DNA of 64,000 nt from Adenophora triphylla var. japonica (Eukaryota; Streptophyta; Magnoliopsida; Asterales; Campanulaceae), in assembly GCA_022495995.1 (NCBI GenBank), contig JAFEMH010005380.1:101153-165152 (forward strand). The letters run 5' to 3'. The notes below the pieces were generated by a model. It did not search any database. It was not told the DNA's origin and saw only the letters and a program-made list of their open reading frames with translations. The position numbers were made by a program, and so were the translations under genes. Below are positions 47,830-59,445 of the stretch, one piece after another (position 1 is the first letter of the stretch; every line of letters begins with the position of its first letter).

Positions 47830-48057
47830 TACTCCCTCCGACCCATCCGACTTAAGACAATTTGCCATTTAGGGCGTCCCACTCGACTTAGAACGTCCCA
47901 AAATGACAACTTTATATCAATTTTATCTCACTTATTCTCTCTCTTATTTTTTACTTTTCATACTCATAATACCTACTACACTCATTCTCTCTTCTCTTAT
48001 TATTTAAGTATTTCTTAATTTTCGTGTCGAAAAAGAAAATTCCAAATCGAATGATAT
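47830..48057. mobile_element. Stowaway MITE, right end missing or displaced
   Basis: The left end TACTCCCTCCGACCCATCCG with GACTTAAGAC is clear. The expected right arm appears as CCAAATCGAATGATAT but lacks the GGGACGGAGGGAGTA terminus. The last 60 bp are repeated at 48420-48478, beyond the next element. Confidence 0.65.
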
Positions 48058-48062
48058 TCTCT

Positions 48063-48420
48063 TACTCCCTCCGTCCCAGACCAAGGGTCCTCGGGGGAAA
48101 TTTCACGCTTTTTAAGAAATTTTTTTAAAGTGGGTAGAAAATTTTAGGAGAGAGAATGTAAAAGTTAAATGTGTGGTAGGGAATAAGAGAGAGAATGCAA
48201 AAGTTAAATGTGTGGTAGGGAATAAGAGAGAAAATGTAAAAGTTAATAATATTTAATAGGAGAGAGAATGAGTGGGAGGAATAGTAATGTTTTTTTTTTA
48301 AATATATGGAGATGATAAGGGTATAAATATGTGAAAAACTTTCCATTTAAGGAAAGAGACTCTTGATTTGGGACGGATCAAAAAGGAAAGTAGGACTCTT
48401 GGTCTGGGACGGAGGGAGTA
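48063..48420. mobile_element. Stowaway MITE flanked by a 60-bp duplication
   Basis: Ends TACTCCCTCCGTCCCAGACC and GGTCTGGGACGGAGGGAGTA are perfect inverted copies, with AAGGGTCCT / GGACTCTT arms. The sequence ATTATTTAAGTATTTCTTAA and 40 more bases occur on both sides (47998-48057 and 48420-48478). Confidence 0.85.
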
Positions 48421-48508
48421 TTATTTAAGTATTTCTTAATTTTCGTGTCGGAAAAGAAAATTCCAAATCGAATGATATGGAGGGTAGAAAATAAGCTTTT
48501 GTTAAATT

Positions 48509-48741
48509 TAAAGAGGTTGGCAAAAAGTGATTTCATTCATAATGTTTTACAGTATTTATATACAAGAAGAGATAACATTTCCTAAAGATTTAAACAATAT
48601 TTCCTAAGATATACACAATAAAATATTGATATACATGATCAAGGGAATAAGAAATGGAGATAGACATAATCTTCAACTGAATGCTGCTAAGATGAGGGAG
48701 AGATTTCCGTGAGTGATGGAGAGATATTTGATTCCTTAACA
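48509..48741 (-). repeat. 3' LTR of the copia element
   Basis: This 233-bp repeat is bounded on its outer side by AAATT at 48504-48508, and on its inner side by the purine-rich tract at about 48742-48755. Confidence 0.93.
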
Positions 48742-48759
48742 CGCTCCCGCAAGATGGAC

Positions 48760-51700
48760 GGTCCTTGGGTGAGTCCAATCTTGGAGACGAGAGAAACAAA
48801 CCGAGCTCGTGAAAGTGGTTTTGTAAGGGCGTCTGCCAATTGATCATTGTCGGAGATGTGTTGTACCCGAAGAGTGCCTAGCTGAACTTGCTCACGGACA
48901 AAGTGGAAGGCAAGGGCTAGGTGTTTCATACGTGAGTGAAAAATTGGGTTAGCGGAGTAGTTGGCCGCCCCTAAGTTGTCACTGAAAATGACCGGTGTAG
49001 TAGAGGAGGTAATGCTGAGTTCAGAGAGAAGGTTTGTGACCCAAAGAAGTTCACCAAGTGGTTGCGGCGATGGAGTGGAATTCAGCTGCTGTTGAGGAGC
49101 GAGCAACCGCTCGTTGCTTTTTAGAGGACCAAGCAATTGGGTTGCGACCGAGGTAGACAATGAATCCGGAGGTGGAGAGAAAGTCATCTTTGTCGCCGGC
49201 CCAGTCAGCGTCACAATAAGCATGGAGAATAGGGGGAGTTTTTGTAAATTTGAATGGCCATATGAAGAGTACCGTGGAGATAACGAAGGAGTCGCTTAAG
49301 AGCTGACCAATGAGATTCTTGTGGGTGGTGAAGAAATTGAGCTAGTTTGTTCACGGAAAAGGCGATGTCAAGGCAAGCAAGAGAAAGATATTGAAGGCTC
49401 CCTATGATGGCTCGGTATTCGGTGGGATTGTGTATGGGTCTTCTGGGTTAAGCCGAGAGGGGTGGATATGTTGCCTTGGGTGTGAGAGACGGTTTGGAGT
49501 GTTGCATGTCATGGCGGTTGAGAATATCAGTGATGTACTTGGACTGGGAGAGAAGAACTCCATGAGTGTTAGGTGTTATCTCAATCCCAAGAAAGTAGGA
49601 AAGAGGACCGAGGTCTTTCAAGGAGAAGCGAGACGAGAGGGATTGAATGAACGACTCAAGGAAGGAAGTGGAAGGACCTGTGACGATTATATCATCAACG
49701 TAGACAAGGAGAGGAGACGGTGGGAATTTTTGTTGTAAGTAAAGAGCGAGGGATCCGCAATGGAGGGATAAAAACCGAAAGAGATAAGAAATTGCTTGAG
49801 AGCAGTGTACCAAGCACGTGGCGCTTGTTTTAGACCGTAGATGGCTTTTGAGAGCCGACACACATGAGAGGGTTTGGAAGAATCTTGGAACCCGGGGGGT
49901 TGGGACATGAAAACAGTTTCGGAGAGATGACCTTGAAGGAAGGCATTATTAGTATCAAGTTGACGCAGAGACCAACCTTGGGTGATAGCGAGAGAAAGAA
50001 TTAGACGAATGGTGACGGGTTTGACAACTGGACTGAAAGTTTCGGAATAGTCTAGGCCGGGTCGTTGATGGAACCCTTTGGCTACGAGGCGGGCTTTGTA
50101 TTTATGGATGGTGTTGTCAGGGTTGTATTTTATACGGAAAACCCATTTGCATCCGACAATGTTTGGTGCTTCATGGGAAGGAACTAAGGACCAAGGTTTG
50201 TTGCGTAAGAGGGCATTGTACTTATCACGCATAGCTTCATGCCAATGGGGAGTGGAGAGGGCATGTTTGGTGGTGGTTGGGAGGGAGGTAGGCGAGGAAA
50301 GGGCAACTAGGTTCGCATATTTAGGATTGGGTTTGCGTATACCATGGGAGAGACGTGTGGTGATGGTGCGGAGTGGTGGAGTTGGGGCAGCGGTTGGAGT
50401 GGGTAAGTTGGGTTCAGTCGAGGGAGCAGGGTTGGGGATAGGTTGCGGTGAGGAGTCAGGAAGGGTGGGAGGGTGTTGTGGGTAAGATGGTGTTGGAGGG
50501 GAGGTTTGTTTGAGAGAGAGGCAGAAGCAGGAGGGTGTGGGGGGTTGGCTGTGGGCGGCTGGGCAGTAGGTTGGGGCGGTGGTGGTGTGATTGGGGTATT
50601 GTTGACAGCAATGTTTTGAGGGGTGATGTTGGTAGTGGGAGATGGGAGAATGGGAATGGAGAAAGCACACCATTCGGATGAAGAGAGAGGGGGAGTAGTG
50701 GTGCGTTGAGATGTGAGAGAAGTGTATGAAAATTCGGTTTCAATGAATTTGACATGGCGAGAGGTGTAGAGACATTGGGTTTTGGGATCTAGACAATGGT
50801 AGGCACTTTGAGAAGAAGAATAGCCAACAAAGATGCAAGGAGTAGATTTTGGGGGAAGTTTGTGAGGAGTGTATGGTTTGAGCCATGGGTAGCAAAGGCA
50901 TCCAAAGCTAGGGAGTTTGTGGTAGTTTGGTGAGGTTTGAAAGAGGCGAAAATAAGGTGAGTCATTTTGAAGAGTAGGAGTTGGGAGCCTGTTTATGAGG
51001 TAGGCGGCTGTTTGAAGAGCGTGAGTCCAAAAGGTGAGGGGAAGGTTTGCATGAGAGAGAAGAGAGAGACCCGTTTCGACAAGGTGGCGATGACGCCGTT
51101 CGGTGAAACCGTTGTGCTCTGGAGTGTGTGGTGGGGAGGTGAGATGGGAAATTCCATCTTGAATGAGGGTGTGAGTTTGAGATATTCTCCTCCATTGTCG
51201 GAGAAGAATTGAATTATGGGACGGGAAAAGTATTTTTCGACTATTACTTTGAAGCGATGAAAGGTAGAGAAAGTGTGGGATTTATTTTTCAAAGGATATA
51301 GCCAGGTGTATTTTGTGAAGTGGTCTACGAAAATTACATAATATTTATAATTGTCGTAGGAGTATAAAGGAGATGTCCACACATCCGAAAACACAAGTTC
51401 AAGTGGAGCATGAGAATGTAGAGTAGATGTGGAGAAAGGAAGTTTGTGGCTTTTATTAATATTGCATGGGTTACATGAATAAAAAGAACTAAACGGTATA
51501 CGTCAGGAAAATTTATTATTCAAATGGGAGACAATAGGGGGGAGGGGTGTCCTAGTCTATGATGCCACGATTGGTGAGACAATGAGCCTAGAAAGGCTTG
51601 AGGGGATGAGGAGTGCCACAGGTAGATTCCACGATCAGTTGTTCCGTGGAGAAGAATGCGTTGGGTCGAGATTTCCTTGATAAGAAAGGAAGATTGTGAG

Positions 51701-51766
51701 AACTCAATACAATCATTATTATCTTTGCAAAATTGAGAGACGGAAATGATGTTACGAGAAATTAAC
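48760..51766 (-). pseudogene. Copia pol: pre-integrase, integrase, reverse transcriptase, RNase H, with breaks
   Basis: Reading down the minus strand: GAG-pre-integrase from 51766 (RNIISVSQFCKDN, then SWHHRLGHPS, stop near 51520). The integrase core follows at 51394-50993 (YYVIFVDHFTKYTWLYPLK, then FFSDNGGEYLK). RT is at about 50190-49690 (GCKWVFRIKYN, then KARLVAKGF, QLDTNNAFLQG and AIYGLKQAPRAWY), with YVDDIIVTG near 49700. RNase H is at 49223-48760 (ending near [14 protein letters not shown]). Several stops and frame changes separate the pieces, so no intact polyprotein remains. Confidence 0.9.
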
Positions 51767-51771
51767 GGAAC

Positions 51772-52813
51772 TGTAGCGATGCGTGAATTTTGAAATAACA
51801 GAGTCGCCACCTATATTATTTGTTTGGAAACATAGGAAAACCATTTTGAAAGAGATTTGAGGGTTCGGGGGTTAAGTTATCGAATGGGTAGGTCGAGGAG
51901 CATCCATTCCACCCAATCCGGAGATCGGTCTTGCCAATTGAGTATTATCAATCTTTTTAATTACTAATTAAATAAAGAACAAGAAAACCCTAATCAATTT
52001 CTTGATTAGGAATGTCGGATTGTACGCTTCGAGATCGCCTTCATCGATTGAAGGGACTCTAGGCTAATCCTTTTGATGGGATTACACCACTCTAAAAGCC
52101 AATAGAGAAAGATTAAGAAGAAAAGAGTAAAAGTATAGGAGTTTACCTAGTTTAGGGAGGATTTGATTTAGAACGTGGTTCTAAGATGTTTTCTCGATCG
52201 AGAAGTGATTTGGGCAGAGTTTCGACTCAATATGAGAGCCAAGTCTTGATGCGGACAGAGCTTCGCCTTGATGCTTGATTCGAGCCTTGATGTTCGTCAA
52301 TCAACGTGGTTGAAGGACAAATTTAGGAGAATTTAGGAGTTGTTTGTGAGTGATTTGAAGGAGTCTTTCGTGGAAAGAGACCAACAAATTGTGTGTGTTG
52401 TGTGGAAACTTAGACCTCTGAAACAGTGGAAGTCACCAAGTATTTATAGGGGTTTAGGAGGTAGAGGTGGAGAGGTAAAACACTCCTAGGAAGCTTCCAG
52501 AACTCAATTCTGATTGGAGAACCGGATTAGATGAGGTTTATCAAGAAAGGAGGTTGAAACGGAGAAGAATTGTGATTTACGCACATCTGTCGAGGATATC
52601 TCGCGCGAGATATGATATCTCGTGCGAGATATCTAGTCTGATGACTATTTTGTCCTCTTCAGTTTATTCCGTTAGTCAGTTAGGTCCAAAACTAACGAGG
52701 TTAGTTAGAAACTTAACGAGACATGACGAAACTGATACGCTTTCATCAAAACATAAAAGAGAGACTAAGAGTAGTGTAATCATGATTTATTGGTTCAGAA
52801 TGGGGTGTCTACA
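51772..52813 (-). repeat. 3' LTR of the gag-only element
   Basis: It is 1042 bp. Compared with the 5' LTR it has an extra GAATTTAG near 52323 and small changes near 52280 and 52590. Confidence 0.94.
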
Positions 52814-55587
52814 GAGCCCCTCGGCGACAGGTCTTATGAAAGAAGAAGTGTCGTCGATAGAAAAGACATTATTCTGAACATTGGGATGGTCGTGCCGCAC
52901 GGCTGCCTACGTATCTCTAAGAGAGAATCGACAAACGTAGTTCGACTCCAAAACACTAAAAAGGCTATTTTAGGTATTTTGAAAATCATTTTTGAAAATT
53001 GAAGAGGGATTTTTTTTTGAAAAGGTAAAATCATACTGAGGAATCAAGGACTTGACCCAATTCTGAAGATACCAGTTTGTTGATGATGTTGTTGAAGTGC
53101 GTCGCCTGAGGTTACTGACGCACCTTGTTGTTGCCGAGGTCACGGACTTTGTTGTCGTTGCCGAGGTCACGGACTTTGTTGTCGTTGCCGAGGTCACGGA
53201 CTTGAAGTCTTTGCCGCCATCACGCACTTTGTAGTTGTTGCCGAGGTCACGGACTTGAAGTTTCTTTGCCATCACGAACTTTGAAGTTGTTACCGAGGTC
53301 ACGGACTTGAAGTTTCTTGCCATCACGTACTTTAAGTTTCGTCACTTGAGCTCGTTGCCATGCGCACGAGGTCACGGACTTGAGGTTTGCTAGACACTTT
53401 GTTGATGTTGCCGAGGACACGGACTTTGAGGTTTCGCCATCCACGAACTTTGAAAGAGGTTGCGAGGTCACGGACTTGAGTTCTTTGCCATCACGTACTT
53501 TGTTGATGTCGCCGAGGTCACGGACTTGAGGTTCTTTGCCATCATCGCACAGACTTCTTTGGTGTTGCGAGGTCACGGACTTGAAGTTGTCGGTTGAGAT
53601 GAAGGTTCACATCGCCCTGTAATGCAAGGATATATGCACGCTGGTCTCGGATGGACCGTAATGATTCTTACCTTTACGTACTGTCGGCACATAAAGATTC
53701 CAAATAGATTTTCCAGATTTTAGTTGTTTAACTGGACTTACGTGGTGGTGCTCACGTCTGTTCGTGTAAATGGCCGGTCGGTCATTTTGGTGGTGAGTTT
53801 ATGTATGAGTATATGGTATATGGAAATGTAGGGACATTTGTATGGATTTGTATTTGAGATGGGTGAACTGTATGAGTGAACTTGTGTTTGACAAGTTGGG
53901 ACCAAATCAGGTTTATGCAGAATCTGTTGCTAGTCAGCGAGGCTGAATTGTTGTAGAATTTTGATGAGTATCCTTGTGTGAACACATCTAGGTCTGTTGC
54001 GAATCTTCATTCTTAATTCTCCCTTGAATCGTGTCTCTATGAGGCAACCGACTACAAATCTGTCGACTGTCGTAATGGCTCTATGTCCAAGGCCCTTTGG
54101 TGCCTCAAGCCCCAGGTTGCTTGCAAGCAGTAGGTGTCTCAGGCTCTCTTGATTTGAAGATGATCGAAGAAGACTTTCCTTGTTGATTTGACTTGAAGAG
54201 AATCGAATAACGTCCGGTGAAGAAGGTTCGAAGAATACTCTCCCTTTGACCTTTGATTTTTTTTTCTTAGTGCGCACCCTGGTTTTTGCCTAGACCGCCC
54301 TTTCGGGTTTTCAATCTAGCGGGCATCTCTTTTGCGTCTTTATGCTCTAACTTTTGCCTAGGCCGCTCTTTACGAGTTTTCAACCTAGCGAGCCATTTTT
54401 TTTTTTTTTTGAAAAGTATGTGTACTCGAAGAGGACTCAGAGGAGAGAATCTTATTGAGGAGAGAGATGAGATCTCAAGTTTAGTTGAGGAGAGACGGAC
54501 TCTATCCTTTAGAAGGTGATCCAAGCATTGACTTTTTGGAGAAGTGTATTTCTCTAATGATGATAGTGAGAAGCAAAGAGGAAAGCCCCTAATGTAGATT
54601 TGATTGTTTTGAAGAGTTGAAGTATAGATTGACTGGGGGAGGAAAGGTTAGGAAGCCCCAGTTTTGATGCTTGGATTTCAAGAGTGTGTATGAGAGTGGC
54701 TAAGAGGAAGCCCCTAGACTCGACAAGAAACGTTACTTGGCTTCAAGGATCTAGAAAAGTTATTCTACCTTTTAATGGACCGTGCATCACCTAGAAGTTT
54801 CTAAATAAGTTTGAGAAGGAAGCCAATCATTAGTATGACTTAAGGGTAAACATTTTTCTTGATACTGAAAGTCTTCTTCACTTGATGTAGGAGGATTTTG
54901 AGGAATCCTCTTTTCTTTTGTTGGTATCACTTGACTCCTCTTCTTTGTGGGAGAGTCCTTCTTGCCTTTGTTGAAATTCCATCCTTGTTGTGGGGCGATG
55001 ACGGCTTGAGAGTTTTTTTTTTTTTTTTTTTTTTTGATGCTCTAAATTTTGCCTAGGACGATTTGAAGAGTTTCGACCTAGCGAGCTATTTTTTTTTTTT
55101 TTTGTACTCTCAAAGACTTGAGTTGAGTAGCCCCACTTTTCTTTGGATGAATGTTGACAACGGCACCTTTGGCTTTCTTCGCTTGTTGGTCTCTAACTTT
55201 CAAAGAGGGGTAATGTTTAACCCTTAAGCCTCCTAATGATAACTTGCTTTTTAAAGTCACTTAGAAGTTTCTATTTTTGCGATGATTTAGGGAATGGAAG
55301 GTCCATTATTTTGCATGAGTTGAATGATATTCATGAGGTAGAACAACCTTAGGGAAAGTGTTTAGGAAAAGAAAATTACTTTGATTATTTGAGAAATTTA
55401 AGAACAGACTCGATAGTTTAGATGACACAAACTAGAGGAGGTGAGAAGTACTAGAAAGACAGAATGACTCTTCGAGTTCATACTTGGAAATTTAAATCCT
55501 AATCTACTTCTATCAAAGGAGAAAGGGAGAGGGTAGTTGTAGCCCCAAAGTGGTAAGTGTAGATTTCTTCTTGGAGCTTCATCTTCT
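52814..55587. other. Non-coding 3' internal region of the gag-only element
   Basis: Aside from the minisatellite, two copies of a TTGCCTAGxxxGxxxTTTxxGAGTTTxxACCTAGCGAG-like block occur at about 54330-54395 and 55040-55087, each next to a T run of 15-21. A weaker copy lies at about 54282-54322. Several stretches contain AAGCCCC. No pol domain is seen on either strand. Confidence 0.6.
53090..53590. repeat. Minisatellite in the gag-only element
   Basis: Units of roughly 30-45 bp are built on GCCGAGGTCACGGACTTG and TTGCCATCACG, more than ten in imperfect array. On the minus strand they translate as repeats of VRDGKxLxSVTS / VRDLGNN, open in more than one frame piece. It lies between gag and the 3' LTR. 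Confidence 0.85.
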
Positions 55588-56952
55588 TCATGGATTGCGA
55601 GGAAGAGGATTGGTGATGACGTTGGGACGTTCTAGATCTCCATTATCAAAGAGGTCTTGTATGATGTCCTTCAAGTGGTGGCAGGAGTTGGTGTCATGGC
55701 CGGTGAAGTTGTGGTACTTGCAGAATAAGTGATGAGCATGATTCGGACCCATATCCTTCGGAGGACCACCTTCCCTTGGTTTGATCTTTTCATTCTGGAC
55801 AAGCACATCGAAGAGTTCCTCTTGAGTGATTCCTTCAATTTTGTCATAGTGCCTCTTTTTCTTTTTGGGAGGAGGGACAGCAGAATACTTGCCGGTGTTG
55901 GGGCGGCTGAGTGCAATAGCGTTGACTGAAGCATCCTTACTTGTGGTGGGCTTGTTGTAGCGGAAAGTACTTTCCTTCTTTTTGCTTTTTAGGAAGTCGT
56001 CAACCCTAATTCCGGACTCGAGGAGTTCATTGAAACTAGGAAAGTAGTTACCGGCGAGCTTCTCTTGAAATTCATCACGAAGGCATTGGAGGAAGATGTG
56101 GATTTGCTCTTTGAGAGTAGGCCTTTCGACGATTTCAGTGAGTTTGAGTCTCCATCTTCTAGCAAATTCAGCAAAGGACTCATTGGCATGTTGTTTGGTT
56201 TGTTCAAGATCCCTCCTAGTAGGGCGGTAGGTGGAGTTATCTTCAAACTGCCTTTGGAAGACCAAACATGCGGATGACCAATCAAGCCTTGTAGTCGTAG
56301 GAAGAGACATGTACCAATCCCTTGCAGCACCTTCTAAAGTTTGAGGAAAGCATTGGGCCAAGATTGTGTTATCAACGCCCATTGGAAGCATGGCCCAAGT
56401 GTAGGTCTCAACATGAGCTCGAGGACAGGTAGTACCATTGAACTTGGCGATATCGGGTGTCTTGTACTTGTGAGGAAACTTGGTGATGGATTGTTGAAGA
56501 GCATCGGGATCAAATGGAACGAATGACCCCTTGGAAGTGTCAAGAGTTGCAAGCTTCTTTTCGAGGTAGTTCTTAGTAACATGGTCACCAAGTTTAGTAG
56601 TTTCACCACTGCCTTCTTTCTTGGTTTTAGCACCCTTGGAGGTATGTTCCTCATCATCGGAGGAGGATGAGGAAGAGGAGGAATCGGATTCTTCCTTTTT
56701 CTTGCTTGACTTCTTGGTTTTTCTATTCACTTTGGTGTAGGATTCCTCTTCGTCGGAGGAGGATTCCACTTTCTTCTTTTGTTTTCTTCCTTTCTTGACT
56801 TTCAAATCGTTGAGTTCTTTCATGAGGGCGGCCATTTGGGCGTTTTGCTCATCAATTTGCTTACTTTGTTCATCCAACCTAGTCATGGCTTCGATGAGTT
56901 GAACCTTAGCATCGTTGAAATCGGCCTCGGTGGTAGAAGGAGAAGCAGACAT
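55588..56952 (-). CDS. Gag protein of the gag-only element, 454 aa
   Basis: It starts MSASPSTTEADFNDAK and forms a coiled coil to about residue 55 (EQSKQIDEQNAQMAALMKEL). A Lys/Ser/Glu-rich linker follows. The retrotransposon gag domain (about residues 165-310) has CPRAHVETYTWAM, LEGAARDWYMSLP and SFAEFARRWRLK. The C-terminal part has a CKYHNFTGHDTNSCHHLKD knuckle (CX2HX4HX4C-like). It would assemble virus-like particles with protein supplied in trans. The frame has no stop across 454 codons, so it may still be selected or be a recent copy. Confidence 0.9.
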   Translation of the reverse strand: MSASPSTTEADFNDAKVQLIEAMTRLDEQSKQIDEQNAQMAALMKELNDLKVKKGRKQKKKVESSSDEEESYTKVNRKTKKSSKKKEESDSSSSSSSSDDEEHTSKGAKTKKEGSGETTKLGDHVTKNYLEKKLATLDTSKGSFVPFDPDALQQSITKFPHKYKTPDIAKFNGTTCPRAHVETYTWAMLPMGVDNTILAQCFPQTLEGAARDWYMSLPTTTRLDWSSACLVFQRQFEDNSTYRPTRRDLEQTKQHANESFAEFARRWRLKLTEIVERPTLKEQIHIFLQCLRDEFQEKLAGNYFPSFNELLESGIRVDDFLKSKKKESTFRYNKPTTSKDASVNAIALSRPNTGKYSAVPPPKKKKRHYDKIEGITQEELFDVLVQNEKIKPREGGPPKDMGPNHAHHLFCKYHNFTGHDTNSCHHLKDIIQDLFDNGDLERPNVITNPLPRNP

Positions 56953-58405
56953 CGTGTCGAGCTTTCGCGAAGGACCTTGACGTGTAGCAACCGTGTTAAA
57001 CCATGATCGAGTCCCAACAAGTCGGCTGAATAGGGTGAATGAAGGCTTGAAGGTTTGAAGGTTTTGGCCAAAACATGAAAAGACCGAACACTTATCTCAT
57101 ACGAGACAAGTAGTCTCGCGCGAGACTTCACCACGGAAAGTCACAATTTTCTGATTTTAATCCTAATTTTGGTCGGACGGAAAATTCGTTTTGGGGGTTT
57201 CTAAAGTTCAAGAACCAAACCTAGGGACCTAGGGGTCGGAGTAATCCAAAGTAACATCAAGTTTTGTGCAATAATTTTGATGAGAAAATTTTCTCTTTTT
57301 AGGGGCAAATCCGAAGGGACAACCGTAGGGACGTTTCCGAAGGGACAATTCCGAAGCGACAATTTATTGATTTCTTTTCCGTGGATTATTGCACAAAACG
57401 ATCTTGACAAGGGATTACAAGGACTCCAAGATCAAACCGACCGGTCAAGGAGTGTCTTAAAAGGTCAATCTACATGATATGTGGCGATGCAGGGCTGGAA
57501 GGCTAGGCTCCCCGCGATATGACAATCTAGGTGGATTGAATACGCGGAGTGGGATGATCCAACTTCGGAGAGACCGGCGACTAGGTGGTTACCGTCATCC
57601 GTCCTTAGTGTGGGTCCCGGGTTTATAGAGGGTATGTAGTGCAATGACAGTTATATATGAGTGCGCGTGGGTGAGAGTTCAATCTAGGTGATAGAGTAAA
57701 ATAGAAAGTTTTTTTTTTTTTGAAAACAAAAGAAAACAGATAATGGCCGCACCAAGTGGTTGCCTACGTTTCTCCCAAATTAGGAAGACTCAGGCCGTCG
57801 TAGTTCCACTTAAAGAGATAGAGAGCGAGAGATAAATTAATTTAAATTACAACTCCCGAATCCTCCATGGACCGGACTTTAAATTAAAAAACCAATCGCA
57901 CGCAGGTATATAGTTTAAGTAATTAAAATTATTCTACCCTGCAAAATAGAGTTAGCACAAGCAAAATAATAATGATAATTTATTTTTGATTTTTCTGGAA
58001 TTTATTTTTGAAAATTTTCGAAAACTGTTTTTGATTTTGTTTTTTTTTTTTTTTTTTGTTTTTTTTTTGTTTTTTTGTGAAAAGGTCAAACTAGGAATTG
58101 GAATAAAGGTCAACTGACATAGACCTAACCTTTTCTTTTTTTTTTTTTTAATTCTTTTACTGCCGCCGCCATTTGCCATGGAGGAATTCTTTGTTTTTAA
58201 GCCGTGTACTAATCTCGCGCGAGATTAGTATATCTCGCACGGGATAAGTATTTGAACAGTTTTTTTTTTTTGAAAACAGTGTCGAAAAATTTCAAAAAAA
58301 TTCAGAAAAATCAAATTTTTACAGAAAAATAAAAAGATTAATAATACTCAATTGTAACGCAAGTCTAACCCTCTTAATTAATCCTCCCAAGCGGAGTCGC
58401 CAAAC
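56953..58405. other. 5' internal leader of the gag-only element
   Basis: It holds the probable primer site beside 58405, T-rich runs at 57710 and 58040-58070, and two clusters of TCTCGCGCGAGA palindromes (about 57095-57127 and 58211-58247). No coding region other than gag's start is found. Confidence 0.6.
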
Positions 58406-59440
58406 TGTAGCGATGCGTGAATTTTGAAATAACAGAGTCGCCACCTATATTATTTGTTTGGAAACATAGGAAAACCATTTTGAAAGAGATTTGAGGGTTC
58501 GGGGGTTAAGTTATCGAATGGGTAGGTCGAGGAGCATCCATTCCACCCAATCCGGAGATCGGTCTTGCCAATTGAGTATTATCAATCTTTTTAATTACTA
58601 ATTAAATAAAGAACAAGAAAACCCTAATCAATTTCTTGATTAGGAATGTCGGATTGTACGCTTCGAGATCGCCTTCATCGATTGAAGGGACTCTAGGCTA
58701 ATCCTTTTGATGGGATTACACCACTCTAAAAGCCAATAGAGAAAGATTAAGAAGAAAAGAGTAAAAGTATAGGAGTTTACCTAGTTTAGGGAGGATTTGA
58801 TTTAGAACGTGGTTCTAAGATGTTTTCTCGATCGAGAAGTGATTTGGGCAGAGTTTCGACTCAATATGAGAGCCAAGTCTTGATGCGGACAGAGCTTCGC
58901 CTTGATGCTAGGCTTGAGCCTTGATGTTCGTCAATCAACGTGGTTGAAGGACGAATTTAGGAGTTGTTTGTGAGTGATTTGAAGGAGTCTTTCGTGGAAA
59001 GAGACCAACAAATTGTGTGTGTTGTGTGGAAACTTGGACCTCTGAAACAGTGGAAGTCACCAAGTATTTATAGGGGTTTAGGAGGTAGAGGTGGAGAGGT
59101 AAAACACTCCTAGGAAGCTTCCAGAACTCAATTCTGATTGGAGAACCGGATTAGATGAGGTTTATCAAGAAAGGAGGTTGAAACGGAGAAGAATTGTTAT
59201 TTCTGCACATCCTGTCGAGGGGATATCTCGCGCGAGATATGATATCTCGTGCGAGATATCTAGTCTGATGACTATTTTGTCCTCTTCAGTTTATTCCGTT
59301 AGTCAGTTAGGTCCAAAACTAACGAGGTTAGTTAGAAACTTAACGAGACATGACGAAACTGATACGCTTTCATCAAAACATAAAAGAGAGACTAAGAATA
59401 GTGTAATCATGATTTATTGGTTCAGAATGGGGTGTCTACA
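58406..59440 (-). repeat. 5' LTR of the gag-only element
   Basis: It is 1035 bp and nearly identical to 51772-52813. It includes the palindromic block GATATCTCGCGCGAGATATG at about 59220-59260 and, near its far end, GAGTCGCCACC, which echoes the primer-site sequence. Confidence 0.94.
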
Positions 59441-59445
59441 GGAAC

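Larger units (their letters stand above)
51772..59440 (-). mobile_element. Gag-only LTR retrotransposon (TR-GAG type), 7669 bp, TSD GGAAC
   Basis: LTRs lie at 58406-59440 (5', 1035 bp) and 51772-52813 (3', 1042 bp), read on the minus strand as TGTAGACACCCC ... TCGCTACA. They are flanked by GGAAC (51767-51771 and 59441-59445). Next to the 5' LTR the minus strand reads TTTGGCGACTCCGCTTGGG, like the primer site of many plant Ty3-gypsy elements. The purine-rich GCCGAGGGGCTC precedes the 3' LTR. The only large frame is a gag (56952-55588); no protease, RT or integrase is found. This fits the non-autonomous TR-GAG class, which must borrow enzymes from a full element. LTR differences are few (one 8-bp indel, some substitutions). 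Confidence 0.92.

Noticed and set aside
49391..50485. Plus-strand open frames in the copia pol region
   Set aside because: They are antisense shadows of the RT domain on the minus strand.
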